Origin: Planosporangium sp963837285
GTDB taxonomy: Bacteria; Actinomycetota; Actinomycetes; Mycobacteriales; Micromonosporaceae
Direction of reading: 5' to 3'
Assembly: GCA_963837285.1 (NCBI GenBank)
Contig: CAWIMS010000001.1
Coordinates: 1,240,001 to 1,304,000 of the forward strand
Length of the DNA stretch: 64,000 nucleotides
Shown here: positions 1-9,366 of the stretch, in pieces
Numbering within the stretch: the stretch's first letter is position 1
Layout: the number at the start of each line of letters is the position of its first letter
Position numbers and translations under genes: made by a program
Notes under the pieces: generated by a model
Told to the model about the DNA's origin: nothing
The model's database searches: none
Seen by the model: only the letters and a program-made list of their open reading frames with translations

Positions 1-669
1 GCCCGGGCGGCAGCTCGACCGGGTCGGCGCCGGCCCGCGCCTTGGCCGCCGCCCGGGCGCCGAGCACGGCGCCGTCGAGGTCGGCCAGCCGGGGCGACGC
101 GAGCCGGGCCACGCCGTCGGAGGTGGGGGTACGGGCGATGCCGTCCATCGCCGCCTCGGTCGCCGCGCCGGCCAGCGACTGGCCGGCCGAGTTGGCGAAC
201 GCGGCACGTCGGCGTACGAGGTCCGGCAGTAGCCGGCGGTGGCCAGCCCGCCGGCCGCGTCGACGAAGGCGCGCACCCGGGCGGCCCGCTCGTCCGGCGT
301 CGGCCGCGCGCGGTGGCCTCGTCGACGTTGCCCGGCTGACCGTCGACGGGGTCGGGCGGGGTCGAGCCCGGGCCAGCTCGGGTCGGGCGGGCTGAGCCGG
401 GCGGCGGCGATCGTGCGCTCGACCAGCGTCGCGCAGCCCGTCGCCGAGCACGGGTGCTCGACCCCGTCGCGGTCCGGCCGTCGAGGTGCAGCCGCAGCCG
501 TACCCGCGTGGTCGCGTCGGCGACGTTCTGGTGGATGTACGAGTTGGCGAACCGGGTCAGCGCCTGGTCCTGCGCGGGCGACCAGGACCTCGGCCTCGGC
601 GTCCGGGCCGGCCGACGCGCGGACCAGATCGAGCACGCTGCCGGCCACGTCCAGCTCGGTTTCCACCAT
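1..669 (-). CDS. pmbA: TldE/PmbA-type metalloprotease subunit, partial and frameshifted
   Basis: N-terminal part of a TldE/PmbA protein, cut by the window start. In E. coli TldD and TldE form a heterodimeric zinc protease that matures microcin B17 and degrades CcdA; TldE is the non-catalytic partner. The start is ATG at 669, a few bases after the probable TldD stop, so the pair looks translationally coupled. A conserved stretch reading ALTRFANSYIHQNV, typical of this family, is visible only after shifting frame by one base near 575. Further frame changes follow towards position 1. The amino-acid pattern survives across the shifts, which points to sequence errors rather than old decay. Confidence 0.7.
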   Translation of the reverse strand, partial: MVETELDVAGSVLDLVRASAGPDAEAEVLVARAGPGADPVRQLVHPPERRRRDHAGTAAAAPRRPDRDGVEHPCSATGCATLVERTIAAARLSPPDPSWPGLDPARPRRRSAGQRRRGHRARPTPDERAARVRAFVDAAGGLATAGYCRTSYADVPRSPTRPASRWPARRPRRRWTASPVPPPPTAWPGSRRPGWPTSTAPCSAPGRRPRRGPAPTRSSCRPG

Positions 670-674
670 GATCG

Positions 675-2119
675 TCACGCCGCTGACCCCCACCCGTACA
701 TTGGTGAAGCGGGCCGGCGCGGCGGGGTGGCCGGTGTGGCCGACCTGGCCGGGTTGGCCCTTGCCGCAGTTGGGCGTGCCCCAGGCGACCGTTTCCCGGG
801 ACAGCATGTCCATCGAACGCCAGAACTGCGGGCCGATCCCGGTGTACGTCGGGTTGCGCAGCATCCGGCCGCAGCCGGCCGTTCTTGACCTCCCAGCCGA
901 TCTCGCAGCCGAACTGGAAGTTGAGCCGCTTGTCGTCGATCGACCAGGAGCGGTTGAGGTCCATGAACACGCCGTCGTCGGTGGCGGCGATGATCTCGTC
1001 GAGGGTGTGCGGACCGGGCTCCAGGCCGACGTTGGTCATCCGGACCATCGGCAGCCGGGCCCACCCGTCGGCGCGCACGCTGCCGGCGTAGTCAGGCCGG
1101 CGACGGCGGCCGAGTCCCGGCCGGCGAGCACGCCGACCCAGGTCCCGTCGCGTACCGCGTCCCGCGTGGCCGGCCGGCGTGCCCTCGTCGTCGTAGCCGA
1201 ACGAGCCGAGCGCGCCCGGGATGGTCGGGTCGATGGTGATGTTCATCAGCTCGGAGCCGTACCGGAGGCTGCCGAGCCGGGCCAGGTCGAGCCAGGAGGT
1301 GCCGGCGTAGGCCGCCTCCCAGCCGAGGATCCGGTCCAGCTCGATGGCGTGCCCGACCGACTCGTGGATCTGCAGCGCCAGCTGCTCGCCGCCGAGGATC
1401 AGCGTGGTCTCGCCCGGCGGGCACAGCGGCGCGGTGAGCAGCGCCCGCGCCTCGTCGGCGATCCGGGCGGCGTGCGCGTCGCAGGTCGAGCTCGTCGACC
1501 AGCTCCCAGCCCCGGGTGCCGTACTGGCCGCGGTACGACGGGTAGGACCGGCGCTGGGTCTCGCCGTCGCCGATCGCGGTGGCCGAGATGCCCGCCGCCG
1601 CACTCGCGGATGTGCTGGTCGATGCGGTGCCCCTCGGAGGAGACGAACCACTTGCGGGTGTCCCAGATCTGGTAGAGCCCCTCGGCGAGGTCGGCGCCCG
1701 TGCTCGTGGCCGTCGGCGGTGGCGCCGGCCAGCAGGTCGCCCTTGTCCGACAGCGGCACGCCGAGCGGGTCGATCTCGCAGGCGCTGGCCCAGGAGCCGG
1801 TGCTGGCGGTCGCCGGGACCAGGTCGACGGCCGGTCCTGGGACGCCGGCGCTGGCCTGGGCGATCCGGTCGCGGCTCGCTGGCCGGCCGCGCCGCGCGGC
1901 GGCGGCGGACAGATCGGGCACGGCGAAGAAGCCCCAGCTCGACCCGACCAGCGCGCGGACGCCGATGCCGGCGTTCTCGTCCTGGGTCAGCTCCTCGATC
2001 TCGCCGTTGCGGGCGGTCATCGACTCGTAGCGCCGGTGCATCACCCGCGCGTCGGCGTACCGGGCGCCGGCGGCGAGGGCGGCCTCGACCGCCGCGGTCG
2101 CCGCGTCGAAGTGGGTCAT
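675..2119 (-). CDS. tldD: TldD-type metalloprotease, frameshifted
   Basis: TldD is the catalytic zinc-protease half of the TldD/TldE complex. The start is ATG at 2119 (protein begins MTHFDAA). The family HExxxH motif is present as HESVGH near 1350-1370. The C-terminal block (frame reading NPTYTGIGPQFW, then GQPGQVGHTGHPAAP) is typical of the family but lies in different frames, so several one-base indels interrupt the gene (for example near 1880, 1480 and 870). The stop is taken as the TGA at 675, six bases before the pmbA start. Length and order match an ordinary tldD-pmbA operon. Confidence 0.75.
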
Positions 2120-2203
2120 GACCAAGACCCTATGCGGGTACTTACGAACGCGGCGACCCGATCGGGTGGATTCAAGGGCAGCCAGGTGGCCGTCGGGTGG
2201 CGG

Positions 2204-2503
2204 TCAGGTGGCCTGGTGCGCCTCGGCGAGCTCGTCGATCCGGCGGGCCAGCGCGGTGTCCTGGTCGGTCACGCCGCCGGCGGAGTGGGTACTGAGGGTG
2301 AAGGTCACCGGCGCCACCGGATGTCGATGTCGGGGTGGTGGTCGGCGTCCTCGGCCGCCTCGGCGACCTCCACCACGAGCCGGATGCCGGCCGAGGAAGC
2401 TCGGCGCTTCGACGGTCCGGCTGATCGCGGAGGTATCCCCGGCCCACCCGGTCAGCCCGGCCAGCGCGGCGTTGACCTGTTCCATGGAGAGCAGCTCTGC
2501 CAT
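2204..2503 (-). CDS. 4a-hydroxytetrahydrobiopterin dehydratase (PhhB/PCD family)
   Basis: About 99 residues, the usual size of a pterin-4a-carbinolamine dehydratase, which dehydrates the pterin product of aromatic amino-acid hydroxylases. The N-terminus (MAELLSMEQVNAAL) and C-terminus (TDQDTALARRIDELA) fit the family. The central HHPDI-type segment is read out of frame between two compensating one-base indels near 2390 and 2310. Correcting both restores DADHHPDIDIRW, which carries the active-site histidines. A GAGG ribosome site precedes the ATG, directly after PAL-A copy 1. It is probably co-transcribed with the upstream S9 peptidase. Confidence 0.75.
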   Translation of the reverse strand: MAELLSMEQVNAALAGLTGWAGDTSAISRTVEAPSFLGRHPARGGGRRGGRGRRPPPRHRHPVAPVTFTLSTHSAGGVTDQDTALARRIDELAEAHQAT

Positions 2504-2519
2504 GTCCTCACCGTAACCA

Positions 2520-2596
2520 TGATCGTCACAACTTCCGGGAAGTTGTGCCCTCAGTTGGGCTCTGAGGCAACAACTTCCCGGAAGTTGTGACGATCA
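2520..2596. repeat. PAL-A palindromic element, copy 1
   Basis: A 77-bp hairpin. Both ends read inward as TGATCGTCACAACTTCC, with a core of CCTCAG/CTGAGG and only two mismatches in the long stem. It lies between tandem minus-strand genes. The TGA at 2596-2594, its outermost triplet on the minus strand, is the stop codon of the S9 peptidase. The ribosome site of the downstream pterin dehydratase starts right after the other end. Confidence 0.95.
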
Positions 2597-4734
2597 TGCG
2601 GGGAGGGAGCGGCGGAGGAAGTCCAACTCGAGGCGGAGCAGGCGTTCGGCTCAGGCCGCCGGCCGCCATGTGGGTCGCTCCGGTCAGCGGGATCATCGAG
2701 TGCGGCCGGCCGGCGGCCAGCAGCGCGGCCGACAGGCGCAGCGTGTGCGCGGCGACCACGTTGTCGTCGACCATCCCGTGTACCAGCAGCATCGGCCGGG
2801 CGTCGGTCGGGTCGCACCGGCGGCTCGGCGGCCATCTCCAGCAGCGAGTTGTGCGCGTACACGTCGCTGCCGTCGCCCGGCAGCCCCAGGTACCGCTCGG
2901 TGTACGCGGTGTCGTAGAGCGCCCAGTCGGTGACCGGCGCGCCGGCCACCGCGCAGTGGTACACGCTCCGGCCGGCGCAGCACGGCCAGCGCGGCCAGCC
3001 AGCCGCCGAACGACCAGCCGCGGATCGCCACCCGGGACAGGTCGAGGTCGGTGTGCTTGTCGGCGAGCGCGGGCAGCGCGTCGACCTGGTCGGTGAGGAT
3101 CACGTCGGCGAACCGGCGGTGGATCGCCTTCTCGAAGCTGGGCGCCACGCCGGGGGTACCCCGGTTGTCGATCGCGACCACCGCGAACCCGGCGTCGGCC
3201 CACCACTGCCGCTCCAGCCAGCGCGAGCGGGCGGCGACCACCTCCTGGTGCCCCGGACCGCCGTAGATGTCGACCAGCACCGGCAGCCGCCGGCCGGCGA
3301 CGTGGCTAGCGCGGGTACAGCACCGCCGGTCGGCAGCCGCCGGTCGGTCACCCGTTCCAGCACCGGCCGGGGCGCGTACGGCGGGGCGGCGGCGTGCGAG
3401 GCAGCTCGCCCGATCGCGCTCGCCGCGCGCGTACACCCGGTACCGGCAGGCCGCCGTGCTCCAGCGACAGCGTGCCGACGACCAGCGTGTCGCCGGCCGA
3501 CCGTGCGCGACGTGCCAGCCCGGCGTCGTGGTGATCCGCCGGGCCTCGGCGCCGCCGACCGCCGGCCGTCGTGCGGACCCGGTACACGTGCTGCTCGCTC
3601 GGCTCGCCGTCGCTGCGCCTCGACGATCAGGTCGGCGGCCGTCGCCGGCCGGCAGCCGGCCGCCACCCGCCGCACGTACAGGGTGGGCGGGGTGAGCAGG
3701 CTGCCGTCGGCGAACAGGCACCGGGCGTCGTACCCGTCGTGGGCCAGCTCGCCGCCGACCAGCACCCGGCCGTCGCGGCAGGTGCGCCGGGGTGCCGGCG
3801 ACCGGCTCGACCCAGCGCGGGTCGGCCAGCTCGGCGTGCACCTGCGTCTCGCCGGTACGCGGGTCGACCGCGAGCACCAGGCCGTGCTGCTGCAGCCGGC
3901 GCAGTACGGTGATCAGCGGCCCGCCGGTCTCGCTCCAGGACGACGGAGACCAGGTACGGGTAGGTCTCCCGGTCCCAGTGCACGTCGACCCAGCCGCCGT
4001 CGAGGTCGAGCAGGTGCAGGCTGACCTCCGCATTCGGCCCGCCGGCGTGCGGGTACGCGACGGTGGTCGGCGCGCTGGCCGGGTCGCGCCGGGTCGTGCA
4101 GGTGCCAGCGGGGCACGCCGGGACTCGTCGACCCGCGCGGCGAGCACCGACCGGCCGTCCGGCGCCCACCAGTACCCCCGGAACCGGTGGAACTCCTCGG
4201 CCGCGACGAACTCGGCCAGCCCCCAGGTCACCCCGGCCTCGCCGGCGAGCACGTGGTCGTTGCCGCCGCCGTCGACCACGTGCAGGGCCGCCGCTCGGAC
4301 ACGTACGCGATCCGCTGGCCGGTCGGGTCGGGGCGGGGGTCGACCACCGGGCCGACGGTCGGGATCTCCGGTGACCTCGGCGGATCACCAGGTCGGCGCG
4401 GAACAGCCGCCCGGCGAGCGCGAAGACGGCCGACCGGGCCGCTCGCGTCGATCGCGTACGAGCCGATGCCCGCTGGTCGCCAGGCGCAGCCGCTCGCGCA
4501 GCGCGCGCTCCTCGGCGGGCAGCTCACCGTCGGCCGCGAGCAGGGCGGCGGGGTCGGCCACCAGCCGCTCCGTCGCCGGTCGCGACGTCGAAGCACCAGA
4601 GCCGCGTCGGCCGGGTCCTCCGGCCCGGCCGAGCGGAGGAAGACCACGCGGGCGCCGTCGGCGGTGACGGTCACCGCCCGCGGTGCGCCGTGGGAGAACC
4701 GACGGGTACGCGCGGCCAGCTCCGGATAATCCAC
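2594..4734 (-). CDS. S9 family (dipeptidyl peptidase IV-like) peptidase, frameshifted
   Basis: About 710 residues, the length of a prolyl oligopeptidase/DPP IV enzyme with an N-terminal beta-propeller and a C-terminal alpha/beta-hydrolase domain. The serine nucleophile motif GWSFGGW is near 3010. The acidic residue is in VHGMVDDNVV and the histidine in GATHMAAGG. The GTG start at 4734 gives MDYPELAARTRRF. Many one-base indels scatter the protein over all three minus frames, yet homologous sequence continues to the end. The stop TGA is supplied by the end of PAL-A copy 1. The gene is divergent from mshB. Confidence 0.75.
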
Positions 4735-4827
4735 CCCGGAATGTTCTCATCGCCGGCCGGCGCGGATTGTCATGCCAATCAGCGTACGGTTCCGCGTACG
4801 AGTCGCCCACGCGTAGAGCTGATCACG

Positions 4828-5725
4828 GTGACGACGCGCCGACGCATCTCTGTTCGTGCACGCGCACCCCGACGACGAGGTCGATCGGCACCGGCGCCAC
4901 GATGGCCCACTACGCCGCGGCCGGCGCCCACGTCACGCTGGTCACCTGCACCCTCGGCGAGGAGGGCGAGATCCACGTTCCGGCGCTGGCCCAGCTCGCC
5001 GCCGACCAGGCCGACCAGCTCGGCGGCTACCGGCTCGGCCGAGCTGGCCGCCGCCTGCCGGCGCTCGGGCGTGACCGACCACCGGTTCCTCGGCGGCGCC
5101 GGCCGGTACCGCGACTCCGGGATGATGGGCCTGCCGACCAACGACCACCCGCGCGCGTTCTGGCGGGCCGACCTGGACGACGCGGCCGGCCTGCTGGTCG
5201 AGATCATCCGCGAGGTCCGGCCGCAGGTGCTGGTCACGTACGACGAGAACGGCTTCTACGGCCACCCCGACCACATCCAGGCGCACCGGGTGGCGATGCG
5301 CGCCGCCGAGCTGGCCGCCGCCGAGGGGATCGCGCCCGGCCAAGGTGTACTGGACGGCCGTGCCGCGCAGCGTGCTCGAGGCCGGCATGGAGGCGTTCGC
5401 GCGAGTCTCGGCGACAACCCGTTCGCCGGCGTGCGACAACGTCGACGACCTGCCGTTCGGCACGCCCGACGAGGAGATCGCCGCCCGGATCGACGGCCAC
5501 CGAGTACGCCGACGCCAAGGTGGCCGCCATGCGGGCGCACGCCACCCAGATCCCGGCAGACTTCGTGGCTGTACTCGATCGCCGGCAACTTCGGCGCGCG
5601 AGTTCATGGGCGTGGAGTACTTCACGCTCGCCGTCGGCGAGAAGGGGCCGGGCGCCGGCCCGTACGGCTGGGAGGACGACCTGTTCGCCGGCCTCGACCG
5701 GTCCGTGGCCGCCAGCGTCCGATGA
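4828..5725 (+). CDS. mshB: N-acetyl-glucosaminyl-inositol deacetylase MshB, frameshifted
   Basis: MshB removes the acetyl group from GlcNAc-inositol, the second dedicated step of mycothiol synthesis. Zinc-binding motifs are visible: AHPDDE close to the N-terminus (near 4862) and HPDHIQAHR near 5265. About 297 residues once frames are joined, the usual size. The GTG at 4828 is the likely start (VTTRRRIS). At least six one-base indels interrupt the frame, for example just after the start and near 5040, 5340 and 5505. The stop overlaps the ATG of the following membrane gene. A mycoredoxin further along fits a mycothiol-using cell. Confidence 0.8.
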
Positions 5726-6171
5726 CCGTGGAAGCCACCACCCCGGCCCCGGCCGCGGCCAAGCCTCCGCCCGTCTGGCTCGCCTGGGTCGGGGCGCTCG
5801 TCGCGGTCGCCCTCGGCGCCGTGTCCTCGGTGTGGGAGGCGTTCCTGACCCCGCTGTCGGCCCAGTGGAGCAGCGGCGGGCACCTGCACTCGGTCCGGCT
5901 GCCGGCGGCGGTGATCCTCGCGGTGGTCGGGAACGCCGTCCTGGTCTGGTTCACGCGTACGGTCACCGGCCGGACGATCGTCGTACTGGCGCCGTTCCTG
6001 GCCTGGATCGTCCCGATGCTGTTCGCGTCCGGGCGTACCCGGGAGGGCGACCTGGTGGTGACCGGCAACAACTGGGTCGGCCTGGTGACGATCTTCGCCG
6101 GTGCGACCACGTTCGCCGTCGCGGCGTACTGGCTGACCATCCGGTCGCTGCCCCGACCACCCCGTAGCTGA
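5722..6171 (+). CDS. Four-helix membrane protein next to mshB (DUF6113-like)
   Basis: 149 residues with about four hydrophobic segments (first near residues 20-38, last near 125-143) and a proline/alanine-rich N-terminus. The ATG overlaps the mshB stop (ATGA), so translation is probably coupled. Similar small membrane proteins follow mshB in related actinomycetes; no function is known to me. The frame is intact, which marks the sharp right edge of the first indel-rich patch. Confidence 0.7.
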   Translation: MTVEATTPAPAAAKPPPVWLAWVGALVAVALGAVSSVWEAFLTPLSAQWSSGGHLHSVRLPAAVILAVVGNAVLVWFTRTVTGRTIVVLAPFLAWIVPMLFASGRTREGDLVVTGNNWVGLVTIFAGATTFAVAAYWLTIRSLPRPPRS

Positions 6172-6235
6172 GGCTTCGCTGGGAGTATCGGCTGCGATAT
6201 TGCTTTCGGGCGCGGCGCGCGGCTATATCGATGAC

Positions 6236-6700
6236 GTGAAACAACGGTGGTTACCGGTCGGCGTGCTGGCCGGCGCGCTTTTTGTGACCAACGTCCTCGC
6301 CCGTTGGGTGGTGAAGCTCTTCACGTCGCACGACGACAGGAACACGACACGCATCGGCATCGTCGCGCTGATCACGATCGCGGTCGTGCTGGCGGTCGCC
6401 GCGTACTGGTGGGCCCGCCGGCACCCGATGCCGCGCGTCATCGGTGATCTCGCGCTGGGGGCGATCGGCGGCTGCCTCCTGTCGCTGTTGATCGCGCCGT
6501 TCCTGGTCGGGACCACGCCGGTCAAGGACGGCGCCGACTTCTTCATCGGCCAGATCTGGCGGTACCTCGCGCTGGCCGCCGGCGGCACGCTCTTCGGGCT
6601 GCTGGTGGTGATGACGCTCGGCCAGGACTACAAGTCCCAGTCCTGGAAGCGGTACGCCGAGCGGATCGGCGCCAAGCCGAAGCGGGTAGTGCGCCGTTAA
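6236..6700 (+). CDS. Hypothetical membrane protein
   Basis: 154 residues from the GTG at 6236 (VKQRWLPVGVLAG); an upstream TTG at 6200 is possible but would add a non-hydrophobic tail. Four hydrophobic helices are visible, with a basic C-terminal tail (KRYAERIGAKPKRVVRR). No family recognised. The TAA stop abuts PAL-A copy 2 directly. Confidence 0.7.
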   Translation: MKQRWLPVGVLAGALFVTNVLARWVVKLFTSHDDRNTTRIGIVALITIAVVLAVAAYWWARRHPMPRVIGDLALGAIGGCLLSLLIAPFLVGTTPVKDGADFFIGQIWRYLALAAGGTLFGLLVVMTLGQDYKSQSWKRYAERIGAKPKRVVRR

Positions 6701-6777
6701 AGATCGTCACAACTTCCCGGGAGTTGTTGCCTCAGCGGCAGTCGGAGACCACAACTTCCCGGAAGTTGTGACGATCA
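6701..6777. repeat. PAL-A palindromic element, copy 2
   Basis: 77-bp element between convergent genes. The right end reads GTTGTGACGATCA, so the minus strand starts TGATCGTCACAAC and its TGA is the stop of the GNAT gene. The left end (AAGATCGTCACAAC) begins one base after the TAA of the plus-strand gene. Stem pairing is less perfect than in copy 5. Confidence 0.95.
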
Positions 6778-7713
6778 TGGGGCGGTCCAGGTGACGTATG
6801 CGTGGTGGGTGGTGAAACCCAGCCCGGCGTACATCTCGACGGCGGCCGCGTTGCGCTCCTCGACCTGGAGGTACGCGTCGGTCGCCCCGGCTTCCACGGC
6901 CCACCCGGTGAGCGCGCGGACCACTGAACGGCCCAGGCCCTGCCGGCGGCGCGACGGGTCGACCGTGACCAGCGAGATGCCCAGCCAGCGCCGGTCGGCG
7001 TCGGCAATCACGCCCCGGCCCACCGCCAGCGGGCTGCCGTCACCGGCGTAGATCCCGGCGTACCGGGCCAGCGGCACACCGGTGAGGATCCGCCGTGCCG
7101 GCTCGGGCAGGGCTCCCTTGTACCCGGCAACCGCCGTGAACCACGCCTCCGGGGGCGCGGCATCCAGCTGTACCCGGGGATGTTTTTGATCTTCGGCACG
7201 GAGCCGGGCGGTCTGGACGAGCGTGGGTGGCGCCGGGGTCCAGCCGCGGCGGGTCAGCTCAGCGGTGAGGCGACCACCGATCGGGTCGGCGATGGTGATC
7301 TTCGGTGGCAGGTCGCGCTCGTGGTACCAGACTTCGACGGCGTCCACCGCCTCCAGCAGGGTGCGGCCCGGATCGCCGATCGGGAGGGCGGAGTTGCCGC
7401 GCGAGGTCCAGCCGCCCGCGGCCCGCAGCAGCCACTCGCCGAGATGCGCCTGCTCAGGCGCTGGCCAGCCGGCCGCCGCGATGCGTTCGAGGGCCTCCGT
7501 AGCGGTCAGGCGCCGTCGCTGTGGCACCCTCTTCGCGTGCGTGACCTCATCGAGGGGTACCCGCACCAGCCGCTCCATCGTGCGAATTGTGATCTCGGTC
7601 TCGGTCAGCTCGACCAACTCTCCCAGAACATCCGAAAAGACCGGTCGAGTACCGCGTTGGCCTGCGCGTCGCCGGACCACGACCCGGTGCCCGACGTCGT
7701 GTGGGCCGAGCAC
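6775..7713 (-). CDS. GNAT N-acetyltransferase, Rv0428c/cg3035-like
   Basis: 312 residues. The N-terminal part is a small beta-rich domain (RVVVRRR, then DVLGELVELTETEITIRT). The C-terminal GNAT domain has the acetyl-CoA loop RRRQGLGRSVVRAL. The two-part layout matches the actinobacterial Rv0428c group; the substrate is unknown. The GTG at 7713 gives the expected N-terminus. The stop codon lies in PAL-A copy 2. Divergent from fdxA. Confidence 0.8.
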   Translation of the reverse strand: MLGPHDVGHRVVVRRRAGQRGTRPVFSDVLGELVELTETEITIRTMERLVRVPLDEVTHAKRVPQRRRLTATEALERIAAAGWPAPEQAHLGEWLLRAAGGWTSRGNSALPIGDPGRTLLEAVDAVEVWYHERDLPPKITIADPIGGRLTAELTRRGWTPAPPTLVQTARLRAEDQKHPRVQLDAAPPEAWFTAVAGYKGALPEPARRILTGVPLARYAGIYAGDGSPLAVGRGVIADADRRWLGISLVTVDPSRRRQGLGRSVVRALTGWAVEAGATDAYLQVEERNAAAVEMYAGLGFTTHHAYVTWTAP

Positions 7714-7802
7714 GATCGACCACCTCCCGGGCGGGATACTAGGCTCTTAGCGCGCAGTGACCGGATGACGGTCGAGCGAGTTCAGTACGAAGGGGACTAG
7801 CC

Positions 7803-8129
7803 GTGACCTACATAATCGCCGAGCCGTGCGTCGACCTGCTCGACAAGGCGTGCATCGAGGAGTGCCCGGTCGACTGCATCTACGAGGGCAACCGGATGCT
7901 TTACATCCACCCGGACGAATGCGTCGACTGCGGTGCCTGCGAGCCGGTCTGCCCGGTCGAAGCGATCTTCTACGAAGACGACGTGCCGGAGCAGTGGAAG
8001 GACTACACCGGGGCCAACTACGAGTTCTTCGAGGACCTCGGTTCGCCCGGTGGCGCTTCCAAGATCGGCAAGATCGACAAGGACGCCTCGTTCGTCGTCG
8101 CCCAGCCGCCGCGGGAAACCGAGCACTGA
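7803..8129 (+). CDS. fdxA: 7Fe ferredoxin FdxA
   Basis: 108 residues, a typical actinobacterial seven-iron ferredoxin that carries electrons between oxidoreductases. Cysteines 9, 17, 21 and 25 and the second set in CVDCGACEPVC (40-50) supply the 3Fe-4S and 4Fe-4S ligands. The GTG start is preceded by GAAGGGGA. The TGA stop overlaps the dapC ATG (TGATG), a pairing common in actinobacteria. Confidence 0.92.
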   Translation: MTYIIAEPCVDLLDKACIEECPVDCIYEGNRMLYIHPDECVDCGACEPVCPVEAIFYEDDVPEQWKDYTGANYEFFEDLGSPGGASKIGKIDKDASFVVAQPPRETEH

Positions 8130-9208
8130 TGCCTTCTGCCGGGCTGCCGGACTTTCCTTGGGACCGGCTGGAGCCGGCGAAAGAGGTGGCCCGGTCGCAC
8201 CCGGACGGAATCGTCGACCTGTCCGTGGGGACGCCGGTCGACCCGGTGCCCGAGATTGTGCGCGCTGCGCTGGCCGCCGCGTCGGACTCGCCGGGGTACC
8301 CGCTGACCGCGGGTACCCCTGCGCTGCGTGCGGCTATCAGCTCGTGGGTTTCGGGCTTTTGTGGGGCTCTGCCCGGCTTTGCGGTGATGCCGTCGATCGG
8401 CTCGAAGGAACTGGTCGCCTGGCTGCCCACGCTGCTCGGGATCGGCCCCGGCGACATCGTGGTGATCCCGTCGGTGTGCTACCCGACGTACGAGGTAGGC
8501 GCGCTGCTTGCCGGGGCGACGGTGGTGCGGTCGGACTCTGTCGTGGCTCTCGGCCCTTCTTCTCGAATCCGGCTGATCTGGATCAACTCGCCGTCCAATC
8601 CGACCGGGCGGGTGCTGCCCGCCGCGCACCTGCGCAAGGTGGTCGACTGGGCGCGTTCGCGGGGTGCCGTCGTCGCCAGCGACGAGTGTTACCTGCCGCT
8701 GCCGTGGGAGTCCTCGCCGGTGTCGGTGCTGTCGGTGTGCGACGGTGCGTATGACTCCGTCCTGGCCGTGCACTCGCTGTCGAAGCGGTCGAACATGGCC
8801 GGGTACCGGGCCGGGTTCGTCGCCGGTGACCCGGCACTGATCGCCCCGATCCTGGAGAAGCGCAAGCACGCCGGCATGATCGTGCCGGCTCCGGTACAGG
8901 CGGCGATGATCGCGGCGCTCGGCGACGAGACGCACGTGGCTACGCAGCGGTCACGCTATGGCCGCCGCCGGTCTGTGCTGCGTTCGGCGCTGCTGGGCGC
9001 CGGGTTCGAGATCTCGCACTCCGAGGCCGGGCTGTACCTGTGGGCCAGCCGCGACGAGGACTGCTGGACGACCGTGGACTGGCTGGCCAAGCGCGGCATC
9101 GTGGTCGCGCCCGGCGACTTCTACGGGCCGGCCGGTGGTCGGCACGTGCGGGTGGCGCTCACGGCGTCCGACGAGCGCGTGGAGGCGGCGGCGTCGCGGC
9201 TTCAATAG
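8129..9208 (+). CDS. dapC: Succinyldiaminopimelate transaminase
   Basis: 359-residue class I/II PLP aminotransferase that converts N-succinyl-2-amino-6-oxopimelate to succinyl-diaminopimelate in lysine and peptidoglycan synthesis. SNPTG and the PLP lysine in SLSKRSNMAGYRAGF (Lys219) are visible. Coupling to fdxA and the nearby dapD and dapE support the assignment. The TAG stop is the first triplet of PAL-B copy A. Confidence 0.9.
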   Translation: MPSAGLPDFPWDRLEPAKEVARSHPDGIVDLSVGTPVDPVPEIVRAALAAASDSPGYPLTAGTPALRAAISSWVSGFCGALPGFAVMPSIGSKELVAWLPTLLGIGPGDIVVIPSVCYPTYEVGALLAGATVVRSDSVVALGPSSRIRLIWINSPSNPTGRVLPAAHLRKVVDWARSRGAVVASDECYLPLPWESSPVSVLSVCDGAYDSVLAVHSLSKRSNMAGYRAGFVAGDPALIAPILEKRKHAGMIVPAPVQAAMIAALGDETHVATQRSRYGRRRSVLRSALLGAGFEISHSEAGLYLWASRDEDCWTTVDWLAKRGIVVAPGDFYGPAGGRHVRVALTASDERVEAAASRLQ

Positions 9209-9268
9209 ACGTTGGTCGATGTGGTCCTATCGGGGCACCCGGAATCGCGTTGTATTGACCATCGTTTA
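9206..9268. repeat. PAL-B palindromic element, copy A
   Basis: 63-bp element beginning TAGACGTTGGTCGAT and ending with an imperfect inverse of the same arm. It aligns to the reverse complement of 10273-10335 with about 84% identity and no gaps. The TAG at 9206-9208 is the dapC stop; the minus-strand outer triplet is TAA. Confidence 0.85.
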
Positions 9269-9366
9269 TGGGGTCGGGTGGACAGGTTTTCCACAGGCAC
9301 CCCTGCTGTCCACATCTGGATCTTGCGTGTCCCACATGAGGACAATTTCTCCGCCAACCTGTCGGC

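Noticed and set aside
557..1675. Long plus-strand open frames across the first 2 kb
   Set aside because: They are antisense to tldD/pmbA, rich in Arg/Pro/Ala, and show no domain; typical of high-GC shadow frames.
9280..9316. Possible DnaA boxes upstream of the DUF559 gene
   Set aside because: TTTTCCACA and CTGTCCACA each miss the consensus by one base or more and stand alone; too weak to list.
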